Positions 33,191 to 42,165 of a stretch of DNA of 64,000 bases are shown in pieces. This DNA comes from Achromobacter agilis (GTDB taxonomy: Bacteria > Pseudomonadota > Gammaproteobacteria > Burkholderiales > Burkholderiaceae_B). The number at the start of each line of letters is the position of its first letter. Within the stretch, counting starts at the first letter, position 1. The DNA is taken from positions 17,635 through 81,634 of the forward strand of contig NZ_UFQB01000029.1 in NCBI RefSeq assembly GCF_900496965.1, in the 5' to 3' direction. Under the pieces are notes generated by a model that searched no databases, was not told the DNA's origin, and was given only the letters and a program-made list of their open reading frames with translations. Made by a program: the position numbers and the translations under genes.

Positions 33191-34777
33191 TCAAGAATCC
33201 CGCGCGCGGCTGCCGAGCGCGCGCCACAGCGTGACGCGATTGCGCCCTGCCTGCTTGGATGCGTACAGCGCCTGGTCGGCAAGCTGGATCACCGTCTGGT
33301 GCGAGGTGTCGTCTTGCGGCCATAGGGCCACGCCGATCGACACGGTGACCTGGCCCACGCCATCGGGCATCCGTTGTCCGGCGACCGCGGCGCGCAGGCG
33401 TTCGGCGACCTCCGCGGCCTGCCCGGCGGAGGCGGTCGGCAGCAAGGCGATGAATTCTTCGCCGCCGATCCGGAACGGCCGGTCCTTGCCGCGCAGGCCA
33501 TCGCGCATCGCCTTCGCCAGCGCGATCAGCACCTCGTCGCCGACGGCATGGCCGAAGGTGTCGTTGATGCGCTTGAAGTGATCCAGGTCCAGGGCGATGA
33601 CGGCGAAAGGGGATTGCTTTTCCGCGTACTCCGCAAGCGCCTCGTCCAGCGCCCGGCGGTTCATCAGGCCGGTCATCGGGTCCGTCTGGGTCTCGCGGTT
33701 CAGGCGTCCCACCTCGCGCCGATGCTGGGCCAAGGTGGTCTTGACCGCCTCGCGCAGCGTGTCGGCTTCCGCATACCAGGCGTTGAGCCGGTTCAGGTCC
33801 TGGCCGGCGTCCGTGCCGGCGGCCATGGCGCGCGAGAGCCGCGACAGGGGCGAGGCGATGGCATAGGCCAGGGCGCATACCAACAGCAGCGTCAGCAGGA
33901 ACGCAGGGACCGCGAAGCGCAGCGATTCCGCCAGCAGGGCGCGCAACGGGGAAAGGACCTGATCGAGGGAGCGCTGGGTCACGATCGCCCAATTGCCTTT
34001 CTCCAGGGGGGAGTAGCCGATCAGCACCGTGTCGCCCTGCGCATCTTCCAGCGGCGCCGCTCCCGCTTCGCGGATAGGCGCGAGAGTGGCTAGCACGAGC
34101 GCACTGCGGGTGGCCTGCCTACGGTACAGCACTTGGCCGGCGTTGCTGACCAGGAATACCGACGTGCCGTCCGCCGGGGCCTGGCCGCTGATCACGCGAT
34201 CTATGCCGCTGCCGTCGTCCAGGGCGATCATCATGGCGACATAGCCTGAGGGCTCGCCTTGGCGGCGCGCTACCGGTTCGACCAGCACCAGCGCTGCGCC
34301 GCCGTCGCCGGGGCGCTGTGCGACCCATTGGCCCACGCGCAGCTCGCGCACGCCCAGATCGGCAAGGCGCCGCGCATCGCCGGCCTGCGGCGCGGCGTCC
34401 GCCGTGCTTGCGATGATCCGGCCGTCGGCGTCCGCCAGCCAGACCGACACCACGGCATCGGCCTGGCTGGCCAGGCGTTGCAGTTCGCCGCGCAGCGCAC
34501 GGGGATCGTCCCGCTGCGCGGCCAGGTGCGGCGCGCCCGCCTGGAGCTGGCGGTGCAGCGCCCCGATGTAGACGTTGATCACTTCGGCGAGCTTTTCGGC
34601 ATAGACGCGGTTGGAGGCCAGCGAATTCGCGATCACTTGCGCCTTCTGCACCTGATAACCCGAGTACAGCGCGTTGATGAACCCCACGGAGACGCCAAGT
34701 ATTGCAAGGACGGTCAGTACCGCAAGCAGACCGATCTTGTGTTTTCCGCTGGGAGTCCCGCCAGGCCGTCCGATCAT
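33191..34777 (-). CDS. Membrane-bound diguanylate cyclase with periplasmic sensor domain
   Basis: The 528-aa protein makes c-di-GMP. It has an N-terminal helix (about 15-37), a periplasmic Cache-like sensor region (about 40-290), a second helix, a HAMP-like linker and a GGDEF domain. The active-site motif is GGEEF (438-442), and RxxD (RGKD, 429-432) lies exactly five residues before it, so the product-inhibition I-site is intact. The ATG at 34777 is chosen because AGGAG lies 6 bp upstream. It is the likely activator of the MshEN-containing NfrB-like enzyme, comparable to DgcJ in E. coli. Confidence 0.9.
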   Translation of the reverse strand: MIGRPGGTPSGKHKIGLLAVLTVLAILGVSVGFINALYSGYQVQKAQVIANSLASNRVYAEKLAEVINVYIGALHRQLQAGAPHLAAQRDDPRALRGELQRLASQADAVVSVWLADADGRIIASTADAAPQAGDARRLADLGVRELRVGQWVAQRPGDGGAALVLVEPVARRQGEPSGYVAMMIALDDGSGIDRVISGQAPADGTSVFLVSNAGQVLYRRQATRSALVLATLAPIREAGAAPLEDAQGDTVLIGYSPLEKGNWAIVTQRSLDQVLSPLRALLAESLRFAVPAFLLTLLLVCALAYAIASPLSRLSRAMAAGTDAGQDLNRLNAWYAEADTLREAVKTTLAQHRREVGRLNRETQTDPMTGLMNRRALDEALAEYAEKQSPFAVIALDLDHFKRINDTFGHAVGDEVLIALAKAMRDGLRGKDRPFRIGGEEFIALLPTASAGQAAEVAERLRAAVAGQRMPDGVGQVTVSIGVALWPQDDTSHQTVIQLADQALYASKQAGRNRVTLWRALGSRARDS

Positions 34778-35258
34778 CGTTGCTCCTGCTTTGGACCTGC
34801 ATCGAAGGGGTGAGGCGCTGCCCGACCGGATCCGCCTGGCGGGGTTTCCCGCAGGCGCGGCGCCGGATACGGCGCGCGGGCGCTTTGCATTTGTAGCATC
34901 CACGGTTGATTCAATCGAAATTTTGTGTACGATTAATGCATCTCGGCGCGCGAGCGCGGGCATCAAGCGGTTCTGGCGTTTCACTCGTACGTTATTTGCC
35001 AAAATGCGGGAGGGTGGTTGGATGCAACGATGGCCTGCGTTACGCAGCTTCGCCGCCAGGGCTCTGCTCTGCTGTCCCGCCTACTTTCTCTCTTTCCTGA
35101 TTGCCAGACCCCGCCCGGTCCACCGGCCCGGCGCGCCTCTACGGGGCCCTCGCGCCCCAAGCAAGCCCAAGCGCATTCCTGCATTCGCGTGACCTCATTG
35201 CCTGACTGGGCGGCGTACCCGCGCGGCCCATCCATTCCCCACGTTTGGAGACCATGTC
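34778..35258. promoter_or_regulatory. Divergent intergenic region (cyclase / alkylsulfatase) with candidate promoter
   Basis: No convincing gene is present. The best promoter is TTGATT (34906-34911), a 16-bp spacer, and TACGAT (34928-34933) on the + strand, inside the only AT-rich patch. It lies about 320 bp before the alkylsulfatase ATG, implying a long leader or an unrecognised transcript. A small + strand reading at 35022-35195 has a GGAGGG ribosome site but poor composition. Confidence 0.4.
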
Positions 35259-37301
35259 ATGATGAAGCCCCCCCGCAGTGTGAACGTCCTGTCCGAATCC
35301 CATGGCCGCCGGTCTCATCGGGCCAAGGCGCCCAGGTACCGGCTGGCGCGGATGGCGTTGACGGCGATCGCTTTCTCGCTGGCGGGGAGCGCGTGGTCGG
35401 CCGAGCAGCCGAAACCCGCCGAGGCGGCTACCAAGGACGCCAACGCGGCGCTGCTGAAGGCGCTGCCGTTCTCTGACAAGACCTCCTTCGAACTGGCGCA
35501 CAAAGGCTTTATTGCGCCGCTGCCCGACGGCATGATCAAGGGCACCGGGGGCAATCTGGTCTGGGATCCGAAAAAGTACGACTTCATCAAGGAAGGAGCG
35601 GCGGCTCCGGAAACGGTCAATCCCAGCCTGTGGCGGCAGTCCCAGTTGCTGAACATCTCGGGGCTCTTCCAGGTCACTGACGGCATCTACCAGGTGCGCA
35701 ACTACGACCTGTCCAACATGACGATCGTCGAAGGCAAGGAAGGGCTGACGATCATGGATCCCCTCATTTCGACCGAGACGGCCAAGGCCGCGCTGGACCT
35801 CTACTATCAGCACCGCCCCAAGAAGCCCGTGGTGGCCGTGATCTACACGCACAGCCACGTGGATCATTATGGCGGCGTGCGCGGCGTGGTGGACGAAGCG
35901 GACGTCAAGGCGGGCAAGGTGAAGATCTACGCGCCGCTTGGCTTCCTGGAGCACGCCGTGGCGGAAAACGTCATGGCGGGCACCGCGATGAGCCGCCGCG
36001 CCAGCTACATGTACGGGAACCTACTGCCGCCCAGCGCCACCGGGCAAGTCGGCGCGGGCCTGGGCACCACCACTTCCGCCGGCACCGTTACGCTCATTCC
36101 GCCCACCGACATCATCGAGAAAACCGGCGAAAAGCGCACTATCGACGGACTCACGTACGAGTTCCTGTATGCGCCGGGCAGCGAAGCGCCTGCCGAGATG
36201 CTGTACTACATCAAGGAAAAGAAAGCGCTGAACACGGCCGAGGATTCCACCCACACGCTGCACAACACCTATTCGTTGCGCGGGGCAAAGATCCGCGATC
36301 CGCTGGCGTGGTCGAAGTACCTGAACGAGGCGCTGGCCCTGTGGGGCGACGATGTCGAAGTGATGTACGCCATGCACCATTGGCCGGTGTGGGGCAAGAA
36401 AGAAGTGCAGGAGCAGCTTGGCATGCAGCGGGACATGTACCGCTACATCAACGACGAAACCTTGCGCCTGGCCAACATGGGCTACAACAAGGAAGAGATC
36501 GCCGAGCAGGTCAAGCTGCCCGAGTCCATCGCCACCAAGTTCTCGAACCGCGGCTACTACGGCTCGGTGAACCATGACGTGCGCGCCACCTACGTTCTTT
36601 ATCTGGGCTGGTTCAACGGCAACCCGGCCACGCTGCACACGCTTCCCATCCAGGAGGCTTCCAAGCGCTACGTGGACATGATGGGCGGCATACCGGCCAT
36701 CCTGAAGAAGGCCCGCGAATACTACAAGAAGGGCGAGTACCGCTGGGTGGCCGAAGTGGTGAACTACGCGGTCTTCGCCGACCCCAACAACCAGGAGGCC
36801 AAGAACCTGCAGGCCGACGCGCTGGAGCAGATGGGGTATCAGGCGGAAAGCGGGCCGTGGCGCAACTTCTACCTGACCGGGGCCAAGGAACTGCGCGAAG
36901 GCGTGCAGAAACTGCCCGTCCCGGATACGGCCAGCCCGGACACGGTACGCGCGATGACGCTCGACATGCTCTTCGACTATTTCGCGGTGCGCCTGAATCG
37001 CGACAAGGCCGCGGGCAAGCACGTCGTGCTCAACCTGGACTTCACCGACACCAACCAGAAGTACATGCTGGAGATGGTGAACAGCGTGCTCAACCATACC
37101 GAAGGCAAGCAGTCGAAGGAACCGACGGCGAGCATGACGCTCAGCCGCGATACGCTCAACCGCATGATGCTCAAGGAAATGACGCTCAAGGACGCCATCG
37201 CCAAGGGCGACGTGAAAGTGACGGGCGACCAGCAGCAGATCACGGAGATGTTCGCCGCGCTCGATAACTTCGAGTTCTGGTTCAACATCGTGACGCCCTG
37301 A
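35259..37301 (+). CDS. Periplasmic alkylsulfatase (SdsA1/YjcS-type metallo-beta-lactamase fold)
   Basis: The 680-aa enzyme hydrolyses primary alkyl sulfates such as SDS to alcohol and sulfate. After a long signal sequence (cleavage near WSA|EQPK, about residue 47) comes the metallo-beta-lactamase domain with zinc motif THSHVDHYGG (197-206). Later elements are FLYAPGSEAPAEMLYY, the alpha-helical dimerisation domain, and an SCP2-like C-terminal domain. Length and domain order match SdsA1. It is a lone gene divergent from the cyclase; no LysR-type sdsB regulator is adjacent. Confidence 0.92.
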   Translation: MMKPPRSVNVLSESHGRRSHRAKAPRYRLARMALTAIAFSLAGSAWSAEQPKPAEAATKDANAALLKALPFSDKTSFELAHKGFIAPLPDGMIKGTGGNLVWDPKKYDFIKEGAAAPETVNPSLWRQSQLLNISGLFQVTDGIYQVRNYDLSNMTIVEGKEGLTIMDPLISTETAKAALDLYYQHRPKKPVVAVIYTHSHVDHYGGVRGVVDEADVKAGKVKIYAPLGFLEHAVAENVMAGTAMSRRASYMYGNLLPPSATGQVGAGLGTTTSAGTVTLIPPTDIIEKTGEKRTIDGLTYEFLYAPGSEAPAEMLYYIKEKKALNTAEDSTHTLHNTYSLRGAKIRDPLAWSKYLNEALALWGDDVEVMYAMHHWPVWGKKEVQEQLGMQRDMYRYINDETLRLANMGYNKEEIAEQVKLPESIATKFSNRGYYGSVNHDVRATYVLYLGWFNGNPATLHTLPIQEASKRYVDMMGGIPAILKKAREYYKKGEYRWVAEVVNYAVFADPNNQEAKNLQADALEQMGYQAESGPWRNFYLTGAKELREGVQKLPVPDTASPDTVRAMTLDMLFDYFAVRLNRDKAAGKHVVLNLDFTDTNQKYMLEMVNSVLNHTEGKQSKEPTASMTLSRDTLNRMMLKEMTLKDAIAKGDVKVTGDQQQITEMFAALDNFEFWFNIVTP

Positions 37302-37457
37302 GGAAATACGGGCGGACCGGGCGCGGGCCGTGCCGCACGCTACGCGCCGGTTATTGTCCGAGATCATGTCCGCGCCAGAATCCCCCCGCCGCGCCGCGCT
37401 GAGGCGGCATTTGCTCCGTTATCGCGTGATACCATCTGCGCCGATCAAGGGATGCGA

Positions 37458-37862
37458 ATGTACACAGGAGCCCACGCCAGTAGACGATGCGTCGCGCTAG
37501 CCGCAGCGCTTCTGTTCGTCTTTCAGGCCCTGGTTGCCTCTTCTGCGTTGGCGTCGTCCGGGCTTGCATCCGGCAAGGCGGGCGCGACCACCATCATTTG
37601 CACGGCCACTGGGCCGCGCGTGGTGACCCTCGATATCCAGCGTCCCGCACAGGACGCCGAGCAGCACAGCGGCGCCTTGCCGCATTGCTGCGCCGCCGGC
37701 TGCGCGATGCTGGGCGGCGCCACGCTTCCCGAACTGTTCGTCCTTGCCTGGCTTCTGCCCGTGGCGGCGCCTGGCGTGCCGCGTCCGGGCATCGCGGTCT
37801 ATTTCTCCAGCGCGCTGGCTCGACTGCCGCAGAAATCGCGCGCGCCGCCTTTCCTGGCCTGA
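37458..37862 (+). CDS. Small copper-locus protein, DUF2946-like
   Basis: The 134-aa protein has a signal sequence (ALAAALLFVFQALVASSALA), a Cys pair region (HCCAAGCAMLGG, about residues 74-85) and a second hydrophobic stretch (about 90-108). This layout resembles DUF2946 proteins that accompany TonB-dependent copper receptors, which is exactly the gene that follows on the same strand. The second of two ATG codons is preferred since AAGGG is 6 bp upstream of it. Function unknown; copper handling is inferred from Cys content and context. Confidence 0.65.
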   Translation: MYTGAHASRRCVALAAALLFVFQALVASSALASSGLASGKAGATTIICTATGPRVVTLDIQRPAQDAEQHSGALPHCCAAGCAMLGGATLPELFVLAWLLPVAAPGVPRPGIAVYFSSALARLPQKSRAPPFLA

Positions 37863-38052
37863 CTCCCCTCCAGACGTTATCGGTGCGTTTCGCGCGCGGC
37901 CTGCGGCCGGGCCCGGAATGCCACGCCCCTGCGTAAGCCGGTTTCGCACTTTTCCACTCGCTCCGAACATCGACAGCGCTGGCGCCGCACAGGCCCGGCG
38001 GTCGCTGGCGCGGGCGGTGGTCATGGACCTTGCATAGCAATAGAAACCCGAC

Positions 38053-40116
38053 ATGTACAAGAAAGACGAATTTCTGCGGATGAGTTTCCTCGCGGCCGCG
38101 TTGGCCGCCGCGTTTCCCGCCTGGCCGCAATCGACGGACGCCGGCGTCGTCTCCACCATGGATCCGGTGGTGATCACTGGGGTGGCGCCCAGCGCGCCGC
38201 TCACGTTCACGACGGATCCGAAGATTCCTCGCCAGCCCTTGCCTGCCAGCGACGGCACGGACTACCTCAAGACCATTCCCGGGTTCTCGTCGATCCGCAA
38301 TGGCGGAACCAACGGCGACCCGGTTCTGCGCGGGATGTTCGGCTCGCGCCTGAACCTCCTGACCAATGGCACGTCCATGCCCGGCGCCTGCCCCGCCCGC
38401 ATGGATGCGCCCAGTTCCTATATTTCTCCCGAGAACTTCGACCAGCTCACCGTCATCAAGGGGCCGCAGACGGTGTTGTGGGGGCCGGGCGCATCGGCCG
38501 GCACGATCAAATTCGATCGCGACACTCCGCGCTTCACCGAAGCGGGCGTGAGATTCGACGGCAGCCTGCTGGGCGGCTCGTTCGGCCGCAACGACCAGGC
38601 GGCCGACCTGACCGTGGGCAATGAAAAGGTGTACACCCGCATCACGGCCAACCACTCCCATTCCCAGGACTACAAGGACGGCGACGGCAACACTGTGCCG
38701 TCGCGCTGGGACAAATGGAACGCGGACGTCACGCTGGGCTTCACGCCGGACGCCGATACCGTTTACGAACTGACCGCCGGCACCGGCGACGGCGAGGCGC
38801 GCTATGCCGGGCGCGGCATGGACGGCTCGCAATTCAAGCGCGAGAGTTTCGGCTTGCGGTTCGAGAAGCGCAATATCGGGACGGTCCTGAACCAGGTCGA
38901 GGCGCAGCTGTACTACAACTACGCGGACCACGTGATGGATAACTTCACGCTGCGCACGCCGGATCCGATGAGCGCGATGCCCATGGCAATGGCTTCCGAC
39001 GTCGACCGCGCCACGTGGGGAGGGCGTTTCGCCGGCACCTGGAACCTGTCGCGCGACGTCGATCTCGTGACCGGCGCGGACTTCCAGCAAAGCCGTCACC
39101 GGCTCCGCAGTGGCATGGGGGCGGTTTCCTATCGCAGCCAGCCCTGGGTCAAGGACGCGGACTTTTCCAATGCCGGGTTGTTCGGCGAAGTGACCTGGCG
39201 CGCCGCGCCCGGCAGCCGCGTCATCGGCGGCGCGCGGGTGGACTGGGCATCGGCAAAGGATTTCCGCCAGAACGACGGCGGGATGATGATGCCCATGCCC
39301 AATCCGACGGCCGGCGAGCGCCGCAACGACACGCTGCCTAGCGGCTTCCTGCGATACGAGCAGGACCTGGAGGCAATTCCGGCCACCGTCTACATCGGCC
39401 TCGGGCATGTCGAGCGCTTCCCTGATTACTGGGAGCTGTTTTCGCCGGACCGCGGGCCGACCGGCTCCGTCAATGCCTTCCGGGGCGTGAAACCCGAGAA
39501 GACCACCCAATTGGATTTCGGCGCGCAGTACAGGACGGAAACGGTGGATGCCTGGTTCTCGGGCTACGCGGGCTACGTCAATGATTTCATCCTGTTCAAC
39601 TACACATCGGGCGGCATGATGGGCGCGTCCTCGCAGGCGACCAATGTGAACGCCAGGATCGCCGGCGGCGAGCTCGGCGCATCCTATCGGATCGCTCCCA
39701 GCTGGAAGCTCGGCGCGACGCTGGCCTACGCCTGGGGCCAGAACCGCAGCGACGGCAGGGCCTTGCCGCAGATGCCGCCGCTGGAGGCCAAGCTCAGCGC
39801 CGCCTACGACGACGGCACCTGGTCGGCCGGCGCCCTCTGGCGCATCGTCGCCGCGCAGAAGCGTTATGCCCTGAACGAAGGCAACGTCGTCGGCAAGGAT
39901 TTCGGTCCTAGCGCCGGCTTCGGCGTGTTTTCCATCAATGGCGGCTACGCGGTCAACAAGCAGGTCCGGCTATCGCTGGGCGTGGACAATCTGTTCAACA
40001 AGACCTACAGCGAGCACCTGAATCTGGCGGGCAATGCCGGCTTCGGCTATGCCGCCAACACGTCGGTGAACGAGCCGGGCCGCACATTCTGGGCTCGCGT
40101 GAGCTTCAAGTACTGA
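38053..40116 (+). CDS. TonB-dependent copper receptor (OprC/NosA-like)
   Basis: The 687-aa outer-membrane receptor has a signal peptide, a TonB-box-like DPVVITG (about 37-43), a plug domain (TDYLKTIPGFSSIRNGGTNG, TVIKGPQTVLWGPGASAGTI) and a 22-strand barrel ending in VSFKY. The Met/Cys-containing segment TSMPGACPARMDAP in the plug is characteristic of the copper receptor subfamily represented by OprC and NosA. It follows a DUF2946-like gene by 190 bp. Copper is therefore the likely substrate, though related receptors for other metals exist. Confidence 0.88.
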   Translation: MYKKDEFLRMSFLAAALAAAFPAWPQSTDAGVVSTMDPVVITGVAPSAPLTFTTDPKIPRQPLPASDGTDYLKTIPGFSSIRNGGTNGDPVLRGMFGSRLNLLTNGTSMPGACPARMDAPSSYISPENFDQLTVIKGPQTVLWGPGASAGTIKFDRDTPRFTEAGVRFDGSLLGGSFGRNDQAADLTVGNEKVYTRITANHSHSQDYKDGDGNTVPSRWDKWNADVTLGFTPDADTVYELTAGTGDGEARYAGRGMDGSQFKRESFGLRFEKRNIGTVLNQVEAQLYYNYADHVMDNFTLRTPDPMSAMPMAMASDVDRATWGGRFAGTWNLSRDVDLVTGADFQQSRHRLRSGMGAVSYRSQPWVKDADFSNAGLFGEVTWRAAPGSRVIGGARVDWASAKDFRQNDGGMMMPMPNPTAGERRNDTLPSGFLRYEQDLEAIPATVYIGLGHVERFPDYWELFSPDRGPTGSVNAFRGVKPEKTTQLDFGAQYRTETVDAWFSGYAGYVNDFILFNYTSGGMMGASSQATNVNARIAGGELGASYRIAPSWKLGATLAYAWGQNRSDGRALPQMPPLEAKLSAAYDDGTWSAGALWRIVAAQKRYALNEGNVVGKDFGPSAGFGVFSINGGYAVNKQVRLSLGVDNLFNKTYSEHLNLAGNAGFGYAANTSVNEPGRTFWARVSFKY

Positions 40117-40179
40117 CCGATCCCGGCCCGTGTCGCCGCAGCAACCTTTTCGTTTTCCGGTTGTTGCGGCGTTCTCAAC

Positions 40180-40395
40180 CTATGGCGCCCATGCGGGCGA
40201 TCGTCCCCTGGAATCGCTGAACTTCCCGCGCTTGGCCTTCTGCTTGCGGAAGAACAGCCGGACCCGGCCAGCATGCCCTGCGTCGGTCTCCACGATGTAA
40301 TCGCGGTCCTCTGCAGCTGCGGCCGGCGGCAGCGACTTGATGGCCTCGGCCACGTACGGGCCTCCGACCTGTTCCAGGATTCCGTTGTCGTTCAT
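40180..40395 (-). CDS. Orphan small protein beside tmRNA, unknown
   Basis: This 71-codon reading frame gives a soluble, basic-tailed protein (core YIVETDAGHAGRVRLFF, then a Lys/Arg-rich end). I do not recognise a family. It lies between the tmRNA 3' end and the copper receptor and is preceded by three 11-bp-spaced repeats. It has no visible Shine-Dalgarno sequence. It could be a remnant of an integrative element that used tmRNA as attachment site, or a genuine small DNA-binding protein; both are speculation. Confidence 0.45.
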   Translation of the reverse strand: MNDNGILEQVGGPYVAEAIKSLPPAAAAEDRDYIVETDAGHAGRVRLFFRKQKAKRGKFSDSRGRSPAWAP

Positions 40396-40399
40396 GGCG

Positions 40400-40429
40400 G
40401 TGTGATTTCTGTGTGAAAGCCGTGTGAAA
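40400..40429. repeat. Three helically phased GTGTGAWW repeats
   Basis: GTGTGATT, GTGTGAAA and GTGTGAAA start at 40400, 40411 and 40422, exactly 11 bp apart, so all face the same side of the helix. They sit directly upstream of the 71-codon orphan ORF (read on minus as TTTCACAC copies) and look like protein-binding iterons. Confidence 0.6.
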
Positions 40430-40453
40430 CGGCGGACAGCCGGAGACAGAAAA

Positions 40454-40479
40454 GGGCGGATCGGTTAACCCGTCCGCCC
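40454..40479 (-). terminator. ssrA: Probable tmRNA terminator
   Basis: On the minus strand GGGCGGA pairs with TCCGCCC across a loop containing the palindrome GGTTAACC, followed by TTTTC. It begins 31 bp after the tmRNA CCA end. Confidence 0.7.
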
Positions 40480-40509
40480 CTGTCTGCTACTGTCTAATGC
40501 TTGCTAATT

Positions 40510-40898
40510 TGGTGGAGCCGGGGGGAATTGAACCCCCGTCCGCAAGCCCTCCGCAACCAGTTCTACATGCGTAGTCGATTTATTTGGTTTTAACCCTGGA
40601 CTTAGCCAACCGACAGGCCGGACCAGAGCGATTCACGTAATTTAAATTTGAACCGTGTGACCCCAGTTCAAACCGATTCCTTGTGAATGTCGCTGCTGCG
40701 GTTCGAGGGTTGCCCCCCTAGGAAGTTGCCTTCCCCCGCCTGACCCAAGGACAGATCAGTGCAGCGGCTCACCGCTTAAGCGGCGAGAGCGAAACGCTCG
40801 TCGTTGGCGTTTGTAGTGTTCCAGTGGTTTAACGAGCGTACTGGTGCTCGGCATGCCCTGAGTTGTTTCGCGACCCACGTCGAATCCGGATCGGCCCC
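40510..40898 (-). ncRNA. ssrA: tmRNA (one-piece), tag ANDERFALAA
   Basis: Transfer-messenger RNA rescues stalled ribosomes and tags the unfinished protein. The ends form a tRNA-like acceptor: 5' GGGGCCG pairs with 3' CGGCTCC before CCA (encoded). A T-arm (GGTTCAATTCC) is visible near the 3' end. The tag reading frame at 40776-40808 encodes ANDERFALAA followed by TAA, the form seen in betaproteobacteria. Ends are set by the acceptor stem and encoded CCA. Confidence 0.97.
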
Positions 40899-40986
40899 AA
40901 GAACTCTATTGTACTGGGAAATGCCATAGCCTGCCGTGATCTCTGCGTACACCTGCTTTGGCGTGGCGCCAGGGACACAGCAAGGC

Positions 40987-42165
40987 TCAGGCGGCGTTGG
41001 CGCAGGCCCCCTTGGGTTCGGAGCGGGCGCGGGTGGCGGCCATCAGCAGGAAGGTCAGGCCGACGGAAATGGCGACGATGACGGCGGCCGCCCAGCCCAG
41101 GGTGCCCAGGCCATAGGTGTCGATGATGCGCCCGCCCACCACGGCGCCCAGGCCGATGCCGATATTGGCCCCCGAGATATTCAGGGACGCGGCGAACGCT
41201 GGCGCTTCGGGCGCGGACTTCATCAGCCGCACGTGGCAAACGATGAACAGCGCCGCCTGTGCGATGCCCCAGACGCCCAGCGCCACGGCCAGCAGGCCGT
41301 GCGACGCCATGACGGGGACGAGCGCCGCCAGTCCCGCCGCCATCAGCGAGGAGAAGAGGGCGGTCGCACCCAGGGGGCTGCGGTCCACCATGCGTCCCCC
41401 CAGCGTGTTGCCGACCAGGCCTACCGCGCCGAACGCCATCATCGTCCAGCCGACGATCTGGCCATTGAAGCCGGCCAGCCGCTCCAGCATGTCTGCCAGA
41501 TAGGTGTAGGCGGTGAACATGCCGGTGAAGACGAGCAGCGACAGCAGCACGTGGCCGACCACGATGGGGTTGCGCAGGATGCGCAGCTGCGTGGCGAGCT
41601 TGACGCTGTCGGCGCGGATGCGCGTGCTGGGGAAGGCGAACAGCAACAACAGCGCCTTGGCGAACGCAACGCCCGACAGGATGGCGAAGGCGGCGCGCCA
41701 GCCGAAGGCGTCGGAAATCAGCACGCCGATGGGGATGCCGAACACAGTAGCGGCCACAATGCCGAAGGCGACCGTGGAAATCGCGCGGCCGGCTCGGGCG
41801 GGGCCCACCAGCTCCACCGCCGTGGCGCTGGCCAGCGACCAGAACACGGGCAGGGCCAGGGCGGGGACGAACCGGGCGATCGCCATGACCCAGATGTTGG
41901 GCGCCGCCGCGGCCAGGGCGTTGGACAGGCCGAACAGCACCAGCACGCTGATGAAGAGCCGCTTGCGCTCGACATTGGTCATGAGCGCCGTCAGGAGAGG
42001 GCCGGTCGCGGCCACCGTGAAGGCGAACAGCGAAACCAGCAGGCCAGCCTGGGAGACCGTGACGTTCAGGTCGCGGGCGAGGCCCGGCAGCAGGCCGACG
42101 ATCAGGAATTCTGTCGTCAGGATGGTGAAACCGGCGGCGGAAAGCAGCAGGATGGGCAATAGCAT
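40987..42165 (-). CDS. MFS transporter (AraJ/sugar-efflux-type, 12 TM)
   Basis: The 392-aa protein has twelve hydrophobic helices and the drug:H+/sugar efflux MFS pattern (FTILTTEFLIVGLLPGLARDLNV at the front, MTNVERKRLF loop 2-3, RFVPALALPVFWSLASATAVELV). Substrate is not predictable. The second ATG (42165) is chosen because AGAGGA lies 6 bp upstream; it touches the first ATG at 42171. It stands alone between tmRNA and gph, with its own promoter region. Confidence 0.85.
   Translation of the reverse strand: MLLPILLLSAAGFTILTTEFLIVGLLPGLARDLNVTVSQAGLLVSLFAFTVAATGPLLTALMTNVERKRLFISVLVLFGLSNALAAAAPNIWVMAIARFVPALALPVFWSLASATAVELVGPARAGRAISTVAFGIVAATVFGIPIGVLISDAFGWRAAFAILSGVAFAKALLLLFAFPSTRIRADSVKLATQLRILRNPIVVGHVLLSLLVFTGMFTAYTYLADMLERLAGFNGQIVGWTMMAFGAVGLVGNTLGGRMVDRSPLGATALFSSLMAAGLAALVPVMASHGLLAVALGVWGIAQAALFIVCHVRLMKSAPEAPAFAASLNISGANIGIGLGAVVGGRIIDTYGLGTLGWAAAVIVAISVGLTFLLMAATRARSEPKGACANAA

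Noticed and set aside
35022..35195. Short + strand frame with GGAGGG site before the alkylsulfatase
   Set aside because: Arg/Pro/Ala-rich translation, no homology-like pattern; more likely leader sequence.
40510..40898. Possible tRNA gene at this position
   Set aside because: The CCA end and T-arm belong to tmRNA; no complete cloverleaf is present.
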